Positions 1 through 11,641 of a DNA stretch of 64,000 nt are shown in pieces. The notes beneath the pieces are model-generated. The model was not told the DNA's origin. It searched no databases and saw only the letters and a program-made list of their open reading frames with translations. The stretch comes from Gnetum montanum (Eukaryota > Streptophyta > Gnetopsida > Gnetales > Gnetaceae), in the NCBI GenBank assembly GCA_015680685.1, contig MNCI01008033.1:489159-553158 (forward strand), written 5' to 3'. The position numbers were made by a program, and so were the translations under genes. Numbering within the stretch: the stretch's first letter is position 1; every line of letters begins with the position of its first letter.

Positions 1-690
1 CATATATGCTCATATCCTACAATGGGACTCATTTTATAGGAGCTACATTCAAAAAGCTAATGCAACACCTTGTGTTGAATCATAAGTTAACTACACCATA
101 CCACCCCAAGAAAATGGTCAAGCAGAAGTAACTAACCATGAAATCATAAGAATATTAACTAGAATAGTTAGTTGATTCAGAAATGATTGGAGCACTAAGC
201 TAAATGATGCTATAAGGGCATATAGATCCACATGGAAACTTTCAATAGGATACTTGCCCTATGAACTAGTCTATGGAAAACTTCCTACACTAATAATCCA
301 AGCAAAACACCAAAACTTGGTCACTACTAGTGTACCTGACCTAGACTTAAACTTAGCTTAAAAGAAACATCTCATGAATCTTAACCGTTTAGATGAAAAT
401 AGACTTGTAGCTTTGATGAGTAATGAGGTTCATAAGAAATAATCTAAATATAAGCATGATGCTTGAATAAGATAAGTATTAATCCAACCAGGTGATAAAG
501 TCCTCTATTACAATTACAATGATGTGTCATAGAACACTAAGTTTCAAACCTTATGGGAAGGACCCTATATCATCCATGCAACCTACTAAGTAGGCACCAT
601 GTAGATCTATCATCCAACTAGTCCACAAAAACTTATTTTCATTAATATTCAACAAGTCAAATTGTTCTATGAACATCCTGACTCCCCTAT
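1..690 (+). pseudogene. Element A: Ty3/gypsy integrase C-terminal part
   Basis: Decayed end of a Ty3/gypsy pol gene. Plus-strand reading gives the integrase core tail (YNGTHF, then TTPYHPKKMVKQ, then AEVTNHEI after a frameshift). It continues through RAYRSTWKLSIGYLPYELVYGK and a GPY/F-type C-terminal module (LWEGPYIIH) to about 690. Integrase inserts the cDNA into the host genome. The frame is broken by several TAG/TAA codons, many of which look like CAG or CAA changed by C-to-T, so this is a pseudogene. RT and RNase H, if present, lie upstream of the window. The downstream order (internal purine tract, long non-coding region, extra ORF, LTR) matches elements B and C, so A is the member of the family that kept pol. 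Confidence 0.85.
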
Positions 691-757
691 GGATTCTACC
701 TTGTCTTTCAAATCATCTTTAATCCATTTCATCTTTCCATTAACCATTTTCAATAAT

Positions 758-768
758 AGTCATGGGGA
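758..768 (+). other. Internal polypurine-tract-like motif, element A
   Basis: AGTCATGGGGA just after the integrase end resembles the true polypurine tract at 5211-5223 (AGTCATGGGGGTA). The same duplication is present in B (21918-21929) and C (51083-51094). Confidence 0.45.
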
Positions 769-1827
769 TATCTAGTTGGATACTTAGGAATTGAAGCCTT
801 TTCTTTTCTTACTACTTTTTTCCATTCTTTGATATCTTTTCTATTATTCTATACTTTTCTCATTTCATAATAATTTTCTATTTTTTGATACCTTTTAAAT
901 TCTTTCTACATTTTCTTGTACTTATCATTTTTACTATTCTTATCATTTTTCTATAATTTTTCATCATATTTTTATTCATATTCATCGAAAGATTGATTCT
1001 ATATACACTGAGACTACATCATCCATCCACTCAGTTCCAATAATAATAGGTTCTTACAATGTCCATAATGATATTCTCTTCACAATAAAACTAAAATAAA
1101 CTTGTAATCATTATTCATAGGTAAAATAGTGAAGAACCAAGTGGGAATGAAAATGGTGTGACATCAAGGGGATTTGTGGATTCTCTAAGGCTATTACAAG
1201 TTTTATCCTATTGTCAAGGTTGTATGTTTTACTTGATTTATAACAAAAAGTAGAAGTGTGTATTGAATAAGTGCTACCTTACCATGTCACTAGAAAGACA
1301 TGTTACCCATGTTCAAAGGTAGTCCTTTGGTAAGGTTGATACAATAAAAATATAATAAATGCATAGAACAAATATTTCTAGGGATCCCATTGGAAAGATA
1401 TGTTACCCATTCCTGAAGGTAAGAGGCTTATTGGAAATCTAAAAAAATAAAAAGTGTGCTCCTAATAAACTACTTCCTTAAACTTCATTGCCAAGTGTTA
1501 ATATTCCTTTCAATGATGGTAGTCTTGTGGTTGTTAGTTTTGGGATGATGCAATGTGATGTCAATGATAAGTGGTATGGACTTCATTTGGATCTTGGATT
1601 AAAAGGCTAATGATTATCTTAACCATATATATCACACAAGAATGCATTATGCCTATGGTAAGACATCTCACATTCCAATTTTTACAATCCTTTCTACTTG
1701 TATTCCACCTCACTATTTTATATAATCATAATTCCATGGTTTCATATAATATAGTGTTATTTTCTCATTCTAGTGAGATTAACATGTGTGTTTTGTGAGA
1801 TAGGCATGTTTTACATTCAACTCCTCA

Positions 1828-1910
1828 AGTGCCTACGGATACTTATAAGTGTGATTATACATGGGCATTAAGGGCAAAAGCCTGCTTTGGGAAGAACCCA
1901 CTTGTATAAC
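1828..1910 (+). other. Conserved hairpin block, element A
   Basis: The block runs from AGTGCCTACGG to AACCCACTTG and is shared with 22813-22900 (B) and 52166-52250 (C). A TGGG/CCCA stem (1888-1891 with 1897-1900) with a five-base loop is kept in all three copies, preceded by a possible four-base stem with an AAAA loop. See findings. Confidence 0.5.
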
Positions 1911-2790
1911 TCTTATGCTTCATACCTAATGATAAATTCCACATCATCTTATGTCTTCAAGATACTTCAACCATCAAATTTCACTTTCCTATATTCTCAC
2001 AACTCATCATAATTTTGGCAATCCTTACTACAATCTCTTATACATCTCATTGACTTTCTTTACCAAATATTCCTTCTTCATGATCTTTTATCACCAAAAC
2101 CTCATATTTTGAGCATCATATATGATCAAGATTACTTTAGATCATCTCTACATATTCCAAACTATCCATTTAACCTAGTTTTTTCATCCAAAATTACATA
2201 AAAATAAAAAAAATTTAGTGATGATGTGGCATCTATGATGTCACTGTTATAAAATTCTATATATATGTGCAAGGAGTTATGAAATTTTTCATTCTTCTCA
2301 TTTCTAGCAAGGGGAGTTCATGCTATTTTTTCTAATCCTCTCATAACCAAATTTCCAAACACCATAACTCTCTCACCAAAGCTTTGAATTGCATAATTGT
2401 TAAACCTTTTTTATCATAGAGTGACCAACTTATTTATGGAGGAGGGTATTGTGCATAGAAGAGTCAATTTAAGCCAAATTTCTCTAACGCTCAGAAGAGC
2501 ATATTAAATGTAAGAATAAGAATTATCAAATCTAAACACACCTCCTAACTACTCATATGAACACACAAGAAGAAACAAAATAACACTTGTGAAAGGTCAT
2601 AACAATCAAAGATACAACTAATAAGAGTTTCTTTTTGATATTTGTCTAACTTTGCAATCATAATAAGAGCTATAAGAAATAATAAGGATAGGCTTGTGAT
2701 TAATTTTCAAAACTTGGAAAGGATTATAAACCATTAGAAATATATTTATAAATCTTTGCACATGCTCAAATAAATTCTTGATGATTGTAG

Positions 2791-4981
2791 ATGGCTTCTA
2801 AAAGATCCATATTAGAAGGACCCTCATAGCATAGAAATATAATACCAAGAGGTTAAGGCAAAGAACAAGCCAGAGAACAAGCTCCACAAGTAGAGTAGGA
2901 GGCCTAATCCTTCAACATCCATTAAGAAACACCTAACACTAAACACTCTGTGTAGGTAGAGGTTGAAGCACCACCAGCTTTAGAACAAGGATAGCAGATC
3001 ACACTATTAGTAGAATATCTCCAAGTAATCCAAGAAAAATCAATTATGTCTACAGTGATTCTAGAATTAAATTTTAGATCATTCATGAAGTTTGCACTTG
3101 AGAATGTCCAAACACAAATCCAAGCCTCTCCTCTATGGCCAACTCTTTCATGTAATGGTGAATGGTACTTAGAAGAAGTTCAGCAGTTTTGGAAAAATAA
3201 ATAAGATGATGCCATCATAAAAATAGAAAGGGTCTCTATGCCTTACTTCATTGAAGCTATCATAAAGGAACTTAATAATTCCAATGTCAAAGCAAATATC
3301 GCATAGATCTCTTCTAGATCCAACATTGAGGTAAAGAAGCTAAGGTATTATGTAGAGTAAGAGATAACTCCATAAGGTCTATTGTATCAACAAGAATTTT
3401 TGGTGGTCAAGTTTCTTTATAGGTAAAAATGATGAATAGTGGTTATAGTATATTTTTGGGAACATTGCATCTTTCCAAGTTATGTTGGAAACTAGAAAAG
3501 GAGCTAGAGTTATGGTGATGCAACATCAAGATGTAGCAAGAGCAACAGATGTGATCATAGATCACATTAAAGAAAAATGTAATGTTTCCATTGTGTCATC
3601 AAAAAACATCATTAGAGCTAAACATATAGAAATGATAGCTGGAACATCCATGATCCCAACAAAACATGAATATATCTTGGAGCAACTACTATAGATAGGC
3701 CAAGTTATGCAAAATATCTTTGATATCCCCAACGACATCACTATAGTTTATTTGAATCTAATTGTAACAAAGGACAAGCTAGTCATGTTTAAAACAAGAT
3801 CCAAACATGCAAAAAATGAAGTGCAAAGATTGTAAGCTGAATTAGCAACCTTGAAAGAAGAAAAAAGATATCTTGCATAGTATGTAGCACCATACCAGTT
3901 AGATAAATTTAAAATTAAGCAAGTAACATAGCTCATAGCTAGAAATATCTAGGTAGAGATAAAAAAGAAAAAAGTAATATGGAATGCATCTATGGCAGAA
4001 GCCCAAACTTATGCACATGCCAATATCATAATTGCTTTGGAGTAGGAAAACAAAAGAATTGCTGCTAAGAACACAAGGTTGAAAGATATATAGAAGCAAG
4101 AAAATGTTCTCAAATAAAGATATATAGTAGTTAAGAGAACAATTTTTTAGAGTCAATCAAGATATGAACAAATTGGCCAAAGAAAATAGAACCTCATCAA
4201 TGGAAGAAGTTCACGGCATCTGTAAAAAATTAGCAATCAAAAACATTGCATGGCAAAATAAGATCACGAGACATGAGAGGCTCAAGGAACACTTTAGAGA
4301 CCAAATGGGAATGTATAAGAAAATTAATAAAAAAATAAATCTAGATGGATAAAGCCAAAATAAATTTCATCACTACACAAATACTTAATTGGCAACCAAT
4401 CCTACATAGCCTCATCCATGCTCACCAAGCTGAAATGAAAAACAAGAACCTATTGATCAAGGACCTAACAAAATACATGGGATTAGTAAACCTTTAGTAT
4501 ACTAATCTAGCCATGTTAATAGCAAGTAGACCAAGAAATTAACTAAAGTAGAAAGTGACCCCAATATGCATCATGTATGAAAAAGAGTTTGAAGACATAA
4601 AAGATGCATAACAAAAATTGCACATTGTAAACTATGAACTCAAGGTCGTCAAACCTAGCTACTAGGAATTAAAAGGATATAGCAGAACACCCAAATCATA
4701 TAATGACTAATTATCAAGAGCTACGAAAGGTGGCCAAGGCATTTGAAGAGGAGAGAAGATAATTTGCAACCTAGTATATGAAGGCCAACAAAATGTTTCC
4801 ATAGCTACCATGCCCATGGAAAGTACCAACACCAACAAACATGGCTAAATTTACCTAAATGGTACATGATCCAAGATCATCAGAGGAGAAGCTTTGGGTG
4901 CTACTCCACCATTATCAATTCCATAAGCTTGATGATAAAGAAAAGAAGACAATGGAGGAGCCACCACCCCTAGGGACTTAA
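2791..4981 (+). pseudogene. Element A: post-pol extra ORF (decayed, coiled-coil-like)
   Basis: About 730 codons downstream of pol on the same strand. The frame starts ATG-GCT-TCT-AAA-AGA directly after a splice-acceptor-like TGATTGTAG and ends at TAA 4979-4981 after EEPPPLGT. The middle holds charged, heptad-like stretches (for example 3760-4330, rich in E, K, Q and N), suggesting a coiled coil. Many stops are TAG in place of a likely CAG, and there is at least one frameshift. Element B keeps only the first about 55 codons (MAPKRRQKGGPSQ) and the last about 85 (FPQLSCPWGVLTP against FPXLPCPWKVPTP here), so the pair defines a real ancestral ORF. Its position recalls the extra or env-like ORFs of the Athila lineage, but no signal peptide or membrane segment stands out and the family is not recognised. 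Confidence 0.6.
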
Positions 4982-5210
4982 AGACTACATTGAGCTTTAA
5001 TATTTTGTTTTGTTTTTTCTTGTTATCATTTTCATATGTGTCCATCATGCCATGCATGATAATTTTGTAAAGCACAACTAAAATCACAATGAAACATTCA
5101 AAGTCAAGTAGTCATATATATAAGTAGTTATGTTATGTCTAAATACATCTCATAATTTTGTAAGGAACTCTATCCTTCTTTTGTTTTACCTTGAGGATGA
5201 GTTTCCAATT

Positions 5211-5223
5211 AGTCATGGGGGTA
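5211..5223 (+). other. Polypurine tract of element A
   Basis: AGTCATGGGGGTA directly precedes the 3' LTR start TGATAAAACC. The upstream TTGAGGATGAGTT is also shared with B and C. The tract would prime plus-strand DNA synthesis. Confidence 0.75.
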
Positions 5224-6124
5224 TGATAAAACCTTTTTGTAATAGGCCATAATATCTTATCTATGACATTATAGCCCCACATACATCATTTTTGATGTGA
5301 TGTAGAGGGATTCGGTCACTCCTATAAATACCAACACTTGGTCACATCAACAGAAAAACTTTCATTCAATCCATAGTGAAATTCTTACATTTTGATTTTG
5401 TAACTTAGACATAGTGATAGAGTAAATGCTTGCAATGTGGTGTTAAATAGTTTTATAGAATCTTTCTTCAAGTGGATTAAACTTGGGCACAATTTATGAA
5501 TAGAAATAAAGATCAAGATTATTTCTTACCATTGCAACATTACACTATGTTCCTTTACTTTTACTTAGTCATTTTTCTTAGTTTAATTTTTACTTCTTTA
5601 ATATGTTCAATTAGTTTAGTTCTTTACATTTCTAAATTACTTTACTTTTTCATGTTCATTAGTAAGGTGGAATGAGTACAAGTAGTTTTAAGAATTAAAT
5701 ATAATCATTTGGTAATCCAATAGTGGTTTCACTTAATTAACTTAGTAGTAAACTCACTTAGTAATTTCGATAATAGTTACATGAGCCAAAGATGTGTATA
5801 GCAAGCCACCAATGGATGTTAATTGCCATAGGATAGAATAGATTTACATTTTAGTTATCCTTTAGATTTAGATTTTACTCTCATCCTTTCATTATGAATA
5901 CACTTAGGATTAATATGAGCCTACAACATCATAATATCATATACCTCACTAAGAGTTAAATCATACAACTTGCACTTCACTAACCCAAAGTGAAAAGACA
6001 AAAATCACAAACCAACTATCAACCACTAGCATACTTGCATTGTCCATTCATGGATTACGCTAGGGTCATGTGTGAATGCTTGAGACTTGTATGGTGAAGT
6101 GCTAGAACATCCAGCCACTCATCA
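5224..6124 (+). repeat. LTR of element A, also 5' LTR of A'
   Basis: LTR of 901 bp starting TGATAAAACC and ending CCACTCATCA. It has a TATA box (TATAAATA, 5323-5330) and a polyadenylation signal (AATAAA, 5505-5510) in a GAAATAAAGATCAAGATTA context shared with B and C. It is preceded by a polypurine tract, as a 3' LTR should be, and followed by a decayed primer-binding site, as a 5' LTR should be. It is therefore shared between two internal regions. Confidence 0.85.
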
Positions 6125-6125
6125 T

Positions 6126-6143
6126 TAGCATTGTTACTAAGAA
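6126..6143 (+). other. Decayed tRNA-Asp-type primer-binding site (A')
   Basis: TAGCATTGTTACTAAGAA next to the LTR end. It differs from the plant tRNA-Asp primer-binding sequence TGGCGCCGTTGCCGGGGA at nine positions, all C-to-T or G-to-A transitions. Confidence 0.6.
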
Positions 6144-6269
6144 TGTGTCAATGTTTTCTTGGTAGTTGATTTTATAGAGTTTATTTTATTAGAAATTATA
6201 AAGTTTATCTATCATACTTGCATTAATGCTTTTAAACACACACATACATAAGAGCATCAAAAATATAAT

Positions 6270-6713
6270 ATGGCTTCTACACTTAAAGAAAAGTTACCAC
6301 CTGCTAAAGAAACTCATAATAGTTATGATAAAGGATATGATGAAGAAGATTGGAGTGAGCCCATGCAAATCAAAATTTCATATGCTCATATTGATCCATT
6401 CTATCTTGATTTCACATTTATATTTCACTAGGATGACTAACTAAGGTGGAAAGATTTGTAGGGTAGCATTGTTTTGCCTCCTAAACACTTTACACCAACA
6501 ATGTTGCAAGCAATCTTGATGAAGTTGAACCTTGGCCATGCACAAGAAGGATATCATGTCACTAAATGCATGACTAGGTCATATCAATCTATCGAAGCAC
6601 AAGTAAGAATGGATTCTGCCATGGAGACAAGATATGAGTGTAACAAAGGAAAGAAAGTACCTCACATAGTTGTCCTTGAAGAAATAAATGATGATACATT
6701 CATAATGAAATAA
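6270..6713 (+). pseudogene. A' gag-leader ORF remnant
   Basis: The reading starts at ATG 6270 (MASTLKEKLPP). After two in-frame stops it runs open as PPKHFTPTMLQAILMKLNLG to a TAA at 6711-6713. It corresponds to the region before gag in element C (47755-48246): DPFYLDFTFIFH here against DEYILDFTFILH there, then LRWKDL against LRWRDL and IVLPPK against IVLPLD. This domain precedes the Retrotrans_gag domain in C. Its function is not known to me. The rest of A' gag and pol is deleted. Confidence 0.6.
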
Positions 6714-7009
6714 CTCCACAAAACTCATGAATATAATTCAAAAACATTGATCATCCATCTATAAGAGCTTGTCAAAATACAATTGCATTTAGCTCTTGTG
6801 GAAACACTTAGGAGAGATATGAAAGACTTCAAACTTAGGCAAAGCTCAAGACCTAAAGCTTCCATAGAACCTTTTCAAAACAACCAAATGTGTTAACAAA
6901 TATATGTTAATGCAATGTCTTTATTTTCCTATAGCTATGTAAGCATTTGTCGCATATTTGACACCATTTGGTTAATAGTATAGTTAAACTCTTGTAGTTT
7001 TCTTTCGTA

Positions 7010-7646
7010 ATCTTTGCAAATAGTCAGTGAGTGCTTGCAACATGGATTTGAGTTCGTTGTATGGAATCTTATTTGAGTGGCATTGTACCTAGATACATTC
7101 CATAAATAGCAATAAGATTGAGATTCAATCATATTCATTGTAGCACTTTAACTTAGAATAGATTTACTTTTAATACTATTTACTTTCTATCTACTTACTT
7201 AATATTCATATTTTCATGTATATTAATCAATTTATGGAATGAGCATGACCAATTTCAAGAACAAACACATATTTTCTTGGTAATCCTATTAATGTTATTG
7301 CTTCATTCATCTAGTAGCCTAACACTTGGTAATCCTAGTAATGGATACGTGAGTTCAAGATGTGTATAACAAGTTGGAAATGAACACTCATTATTCTTAG
7401 GATAGTCTAGGATTTATCTTCTTGTTATTAGTTAGATTAATTAAATATTTAATTTTCAAGTTTTTATATAGCTTATCCATAGCCACACAACATCAATAAC
7501 CATATGCCTCACTTTGGACTAAACCATACATGATAAACACTTAGCAATCTGAATTCACACTAGTTCCATCCACAAGATTTAACTAGATTGCTTGTGAATG
7601 CTTGTAATTTGTATGATTGGGTGTAGGGAACACTTGCCACTCATCA
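7010..7646 (+). repeat. Truncated LTR (R-U5 part) ending A'
   Basis: This segment shares the R-U5 half of the TGAT-family LTR: GTGCTTGCAACATGGATTTGAG, then GGTAATCCTA-type blocks, then GTATGATTGGGTGTAGGGAACACTTGCCACTCATCA at 7611-7646. The U3 with its TATA box is missing, as is almost all internal sequence between about 6890 and 7010, so a deletion joined the leader to the R region. Confidence 0.7.
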
Positions 7647-9639
7647 ATTACTTGTTGAAAACTTCATAAAAACAATTACATTCTAATTTTAAATAAATTC
7701 TAGATGGTATTTACAACTTTTCTACTTACATCCACACTTTCTAAAGGTCAAATTTCATGATCCAAGCCCATACCTTACTCATAAACTAAGACTTTATTAT
7801 TAGTTTTATCTTTCATACATTTTTACAATTTATTTTAGTATTGACTCTCCATAGAAGGTAAACTTCATTTTTATCAAAAAAGCATATTGATCATTAGGAA
7901 TGAAATACTAAAACTCTCTCCGTTATATTGATAATCTTATTTGTTATTTATATTTTTTTCATTATAAGCATAATTTCCATACTTAGATTTTATTTTACAT
8001 CACATGTAGTCAATTTCTATACTTATTTTTTATTTCTATCATTTAAACATTATTAATTCTATTACTTAGACTTATTATTTCTCATCGATTCCCCTATTAT
8101 TCCCAGTTCATGAATGGTAAGCTACGTCCATATTTGATTAGAAGCTTGTGTTTCTTTGTATCATGATCATTGACTTATTGAGGGTTATGTTAATTCAAAG
8201 ATTATTTATGATCATGAGTTGAACATTTAGCATCTATTTTGTAGAGGTGCTCTTACAAGGTTAAAAAAGAATATTTTTGTAGAAACATGCTTAATCATAA
8301 ATTGGGGTGGGAGACCACAACTTAATCATGACTTTTGGGATAGTGGATTTTTTTAAAACAGAGACTAAAAATATGAATGAATACTATAGGTTTGACCACA
8401 ACCTCACCACAACCCATGCGAGGAGACAACAACTCATGGTCAATAGCAACAATCTCACCACAACTCATGGTTTCTGCAAAAATTCTAAGAAGATCAAAAA
8501 ATATCTCAAAATGACCTCTAAATAAATGAAAAATGACAAGGAATTTTGGGAACACCATAGTAATGACTTGGAAAACATAATCATTCCTTACATGTAGAGA
8601 AAAGTAACAAATAGGTTGATAGTATGGAAAATGGTCCAAACCCTAGGTGAAACGTTCATAAACCCATAAAATAATAATGACTCAAAATCTAACAAAATGA
8701 TCAAAACCTAATTAGATTTGGAACCAAATGAACATAATGATATTAAGATATGATTCTAATGTACAATACCTAATCCCCAAATAGTTAATATGATAATTTC
8801 TTATAAAAAACTCTTTTCTCAAAAATAACAAAAAATAATAAAATTTTACTGTAGAAAGAAATAGAGAATTAAACTTAGAAATTAGATGATTCTTTACATT
8901 TAAATTAAGATCCAATTCCAATTGAGTTTGTACAAAAATATGAAAGAATTCAACAAAATTTAAATTATGTTAAAATGTATAAAGCCTAAGAATCAAAAAA
9001 ACAACATAAGAATATGTTAAGGTAACTCACCTAGAAAATAGAAGTGCAATCAATAAGTGATACATGAGCTTACTCATGCATTTTTACATAACCATGCACA
9101 TGAACCAAAAAAACTCTATAAAACTACCACAAGCCTTCAATCTAGTAGTACTTCCACATCCAAGAAAATAGATGTCAAAATTCTGAAAGAATGAATTCTA
9201 GGATTTTTATGATAAACTATTGAAAACTCACATGGAGGAATTCAAACTAATTTTTTAAAATGAAAATACAATTAAATAAATCTATTATAAAATATTTTAT
9301 AACTTATGTAACCTCCCACAAAGCCAAAAAATTATGTTAGAAATATTTAAATTAAAACAACACATGCTCTAATTATTTTAGTTAATAAAAATAATATCAT
9401 GCTTACACAAAATATACCCATGCCATCACATGTCTCATATGCCCATACTATAGCCTTCATGAAAGCCTACAAAACTCATCCACTATGATAGTGCATACTA
9501 GCTAAAGAAATCTACAATTAAATAATGCAAGGAATTAAATATACATGTATAGGAAACATAAATCTAGAAATCTAAACTAACTAATAAGCATGACTTAACG
9601 AAATATCATAAGATTGAAAGCATAAATAAGCACAAAGCA
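7647..9639. other. No recognised gene; AT-rich
   Basis: I see no supported coding region or RNA gene. There is a short local direct repeat near 8400-8470 (ACAACCTCACCACAACCCATG against ACAATCTCACCACAACTCATG). ORFs of about 70-105 codons on both strands look like chance. Confidence 0.5.
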
Positions 9640-9987
9640 GATGATGGAAGTACCAACCTAGTCATCCAAAAATAGGGGTTTTTATAGCATCTATGCCCCA
9701 GAGGTAATCTAGCACTACCACCATCATTAGGCCTAAATCGAATTAGAAGGGATGGCCAAGTCCCTTTCTGTCTTGCTTTAACTGACATTTGTTACTTACG
9801 ATTATCAACTCCATAACTTCATGCTAGTAGAACTTCTAAGTTACTAATATAATTACCTCAGGTAAAATCCCTAAAAGATCCTCCAAGATATATGATCATT
9901 GTTACAATAAGTCCATTAAGGGTCTTACTTATAATAATTATAAATTATTGTTATGAAATAAAACCATTCGGAAGTGGGGATGTGACA
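9640..9987 (-). repeat. E1: fragment of a TGTCACATC-type LTR
   Basis: On the minus strand this begins TGTCACATCCCCACTTCCG (plus 9987 downward). It aligns with 15440-15732: AAGGGATGGCCAAGTCCCTTTCTGTC here against AAGGGATGATCAAGTCCATTTCTATC there, then CTCCATAACTTCATGCTAG against CTCCATCATTTCATGCTAG, then ACTTCTAAGTTACTA in both. Two dispersed copies with one sharp TG end suggest an LTR. The far end and any coding region were not found. Confidence 0.55.
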
Positions 9988-10311
9988 AACTACCTCCTAG
10001 CGTTCATTAGTCCTTAAACAAGCTTGCATAAGATCTTTCTTCATGCTCTAATGACTTGATATCTTCTTTAAAATGGAGTTAAATATTTTTCTACTTAATA
10101 TATAAATGAAAATATAAGTAAGCAAGATATTTAAGAAAAAATAAATCTTTCATGTCAAAAACTTACATTAATTATCTTGAAAATTACAAGAGTAAATTAA
10201 AGGTCTAGCAACTAACAATCACAAGTTCTAACTAGAGTTACACTATGTACATCTTATGTCTTTAGTTTCCCATGTGAAGTTAGGGCAAATCCTTATTTAC
10301 AACTTGTATTA
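9988..10311. other. No recognised feature
   Basis: Unique-looking AT-rich sequence between E1 and solo LTR H; nothing supportable. Confidence 0.4.
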
Positions 10312-10316
10312 CTCGA

Positions 10317-11240
10317 TGATGAGTGGCAAGGTACCCCTACACCCAACCATACAAATCATGAAGTGTTCACGTGCGACTCGGTCGAATTCCATAGACTTTA
10401 TTGTTTCCCGTGCACTAACCCTTTAGGAAGTGAATCTAGCCTTAAGGTCAATTGTTGTCCTCCTAATTACACTTGTGATGTTCGTTGATATGGTTAAGTG
10501 TAACTAAGGCATCCGATTTTTATCATTTTGTATTTTATATTATGGGTGCTTGAAATGTAGATAAAAAGGAGTTTAATTAACTAACCATTAAACTAATCCT
10601 AGCATAAGCATTTGTACCCACTTTCTATACATGTCCTGAACCCATGTATGTACTTCTGGGAAACCAACCATTACACTATTGGGTGTACCAAGCAATAATG
10701 CTACTAGGATTACCAAGTGAATACATGTTACGCTTGAAGCAGTCCTACTTATGTATTTAATTTATCTAGCTTAGTAATTCTCATTAACTCAATTACTAGG
10801 AAATAACTACAAAATAATTGAAAATAATTAATAAATAATTAAAAACATTGAATGCATAAATAAGAGAGCTAATCTATCCAAAGTGCTACAAGGTTTATCA
10901 GAAAGCTTAGCTTTCTTGTTGCACACACTTTCGTGCTCAGGTACAAAAATGCTCAAATAAAGATCCGTACACTCAATGACTCTTGCTGTGGGAACTCGGG
11001 GGAAAAATTTAAACTTTTAAATGAAAAAATGCAAGAGCTTAGCTACTACTAAAATCTAGACTCTCCATAAATGCAGTAGGTAGGCACATAATTATAGGTG
11101 ATGGACAGACACCATGTCAATGAGGCATCATCAGTGCAAGTCAAAATGCATTGATTGGGCCTCATGAACAAGGCCTCATTAACGTGGTTGGCTACATTGA
11201 CGAGGCCTCATCAATGTAGCCAACCAACGACAACTCATCA
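10317..11240 (-). repeat. Solo LTR H (TGAT family, minus strand)
   Basis: Reverse LTR of 924 bp. Read on the minus strand it starts TGATGAGTTGTCG (from 11240) and ends GGGTGTAGGGGTACCTTGCCACTCATCA (at 10317), the terminal block of elements B and C. The middle (about 10880-11000) matches the element C R region in reverse (GTTCAGGTACAA and AATAAAGATC type blocks). Flanks are CTCGA (10312-10316) and CTCAA (11241-11245), a 5-bp target duplication with one transition. No internal sequence is attached, so this is a solo LTR left by LTR-LTR recombination. Confidence 0.85.
11186..11225. repeat. 40-bp near-perfect palindrome in U3 of LTR H
   Basis: Arms GGTTGGCTACATTGA and TCAATGTAGCCAACC are exact inverse complements. 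The centre CGAGGCCTCA is itself palindromic except for one C/A pair. Neighbouring copies of AGGCCTCATNAA lie at about 11120-11180. Confidence 0.9.
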
Positions 11241-11245
11241 CTCAA

Positions 11246-11641
11246 GAATATCTTACTTACCTAACTTAACTTTATAAATTAAATAAATAAATAATGGCTA
11301 AACAAGCATAATTTAGATGGTAAGACTTGATCCTACTTTATGACTTTTGATTTAGAAATTAACTCTAGTAGCTTAGTAACTTGGAAGAATCAAAGATCAT
11401 ACCAAATATAATCCAAGGTGTTGACGATGAAGGATGTTAATTCATCTTTGATAATCGTTGTAGCATAATTAGTGAACAAGGATTCTTGATGAATACCATC
11501 CATAAGAATCATTTGCTTCTAAATTCGATAATTGGATCTATGCATTGGTGAATGGAATGTTATGATGAATTGATGGAAACATCTTTTTCAAATAGGATTC
11601 ATCTTCTAAAAAGTATTTTTCACATCTATATTTTAGGATTT
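11246..11641. other. No recognised feature
   Basis: AT-rich sequence between LTR H and a tandem repeat; nothing supportable. Confidence 0.4.

Larger units (their letters stand above)
691..2790 (+). mobile_element. Element A: non-coding region between pol and extra ORF
   Basis: About 2.1 kb with no convincing ORF. It aligns by eye in blocks with 21930-23209 of element B and 51095-52618 of element C: the TGTGACATCAAGGGGA block near 1157, the MAAAGAYATGTTACCCAT block (twice here, near 1294 and 1392, once in B near 22450), and the GGGCATTAAGGGC block near 1863. Conservation without a reading frame between diverged elements suggests a cis-acting function; that is inference. Confidence 0.65.

Noticed and set aside
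5224-6124. Solo LTR interpretation of the 5224-6124 LTR
   Set aside because: It has a polypurine tract on one side and a primer-binding site on the other, so it belongs to flanking internal regions.
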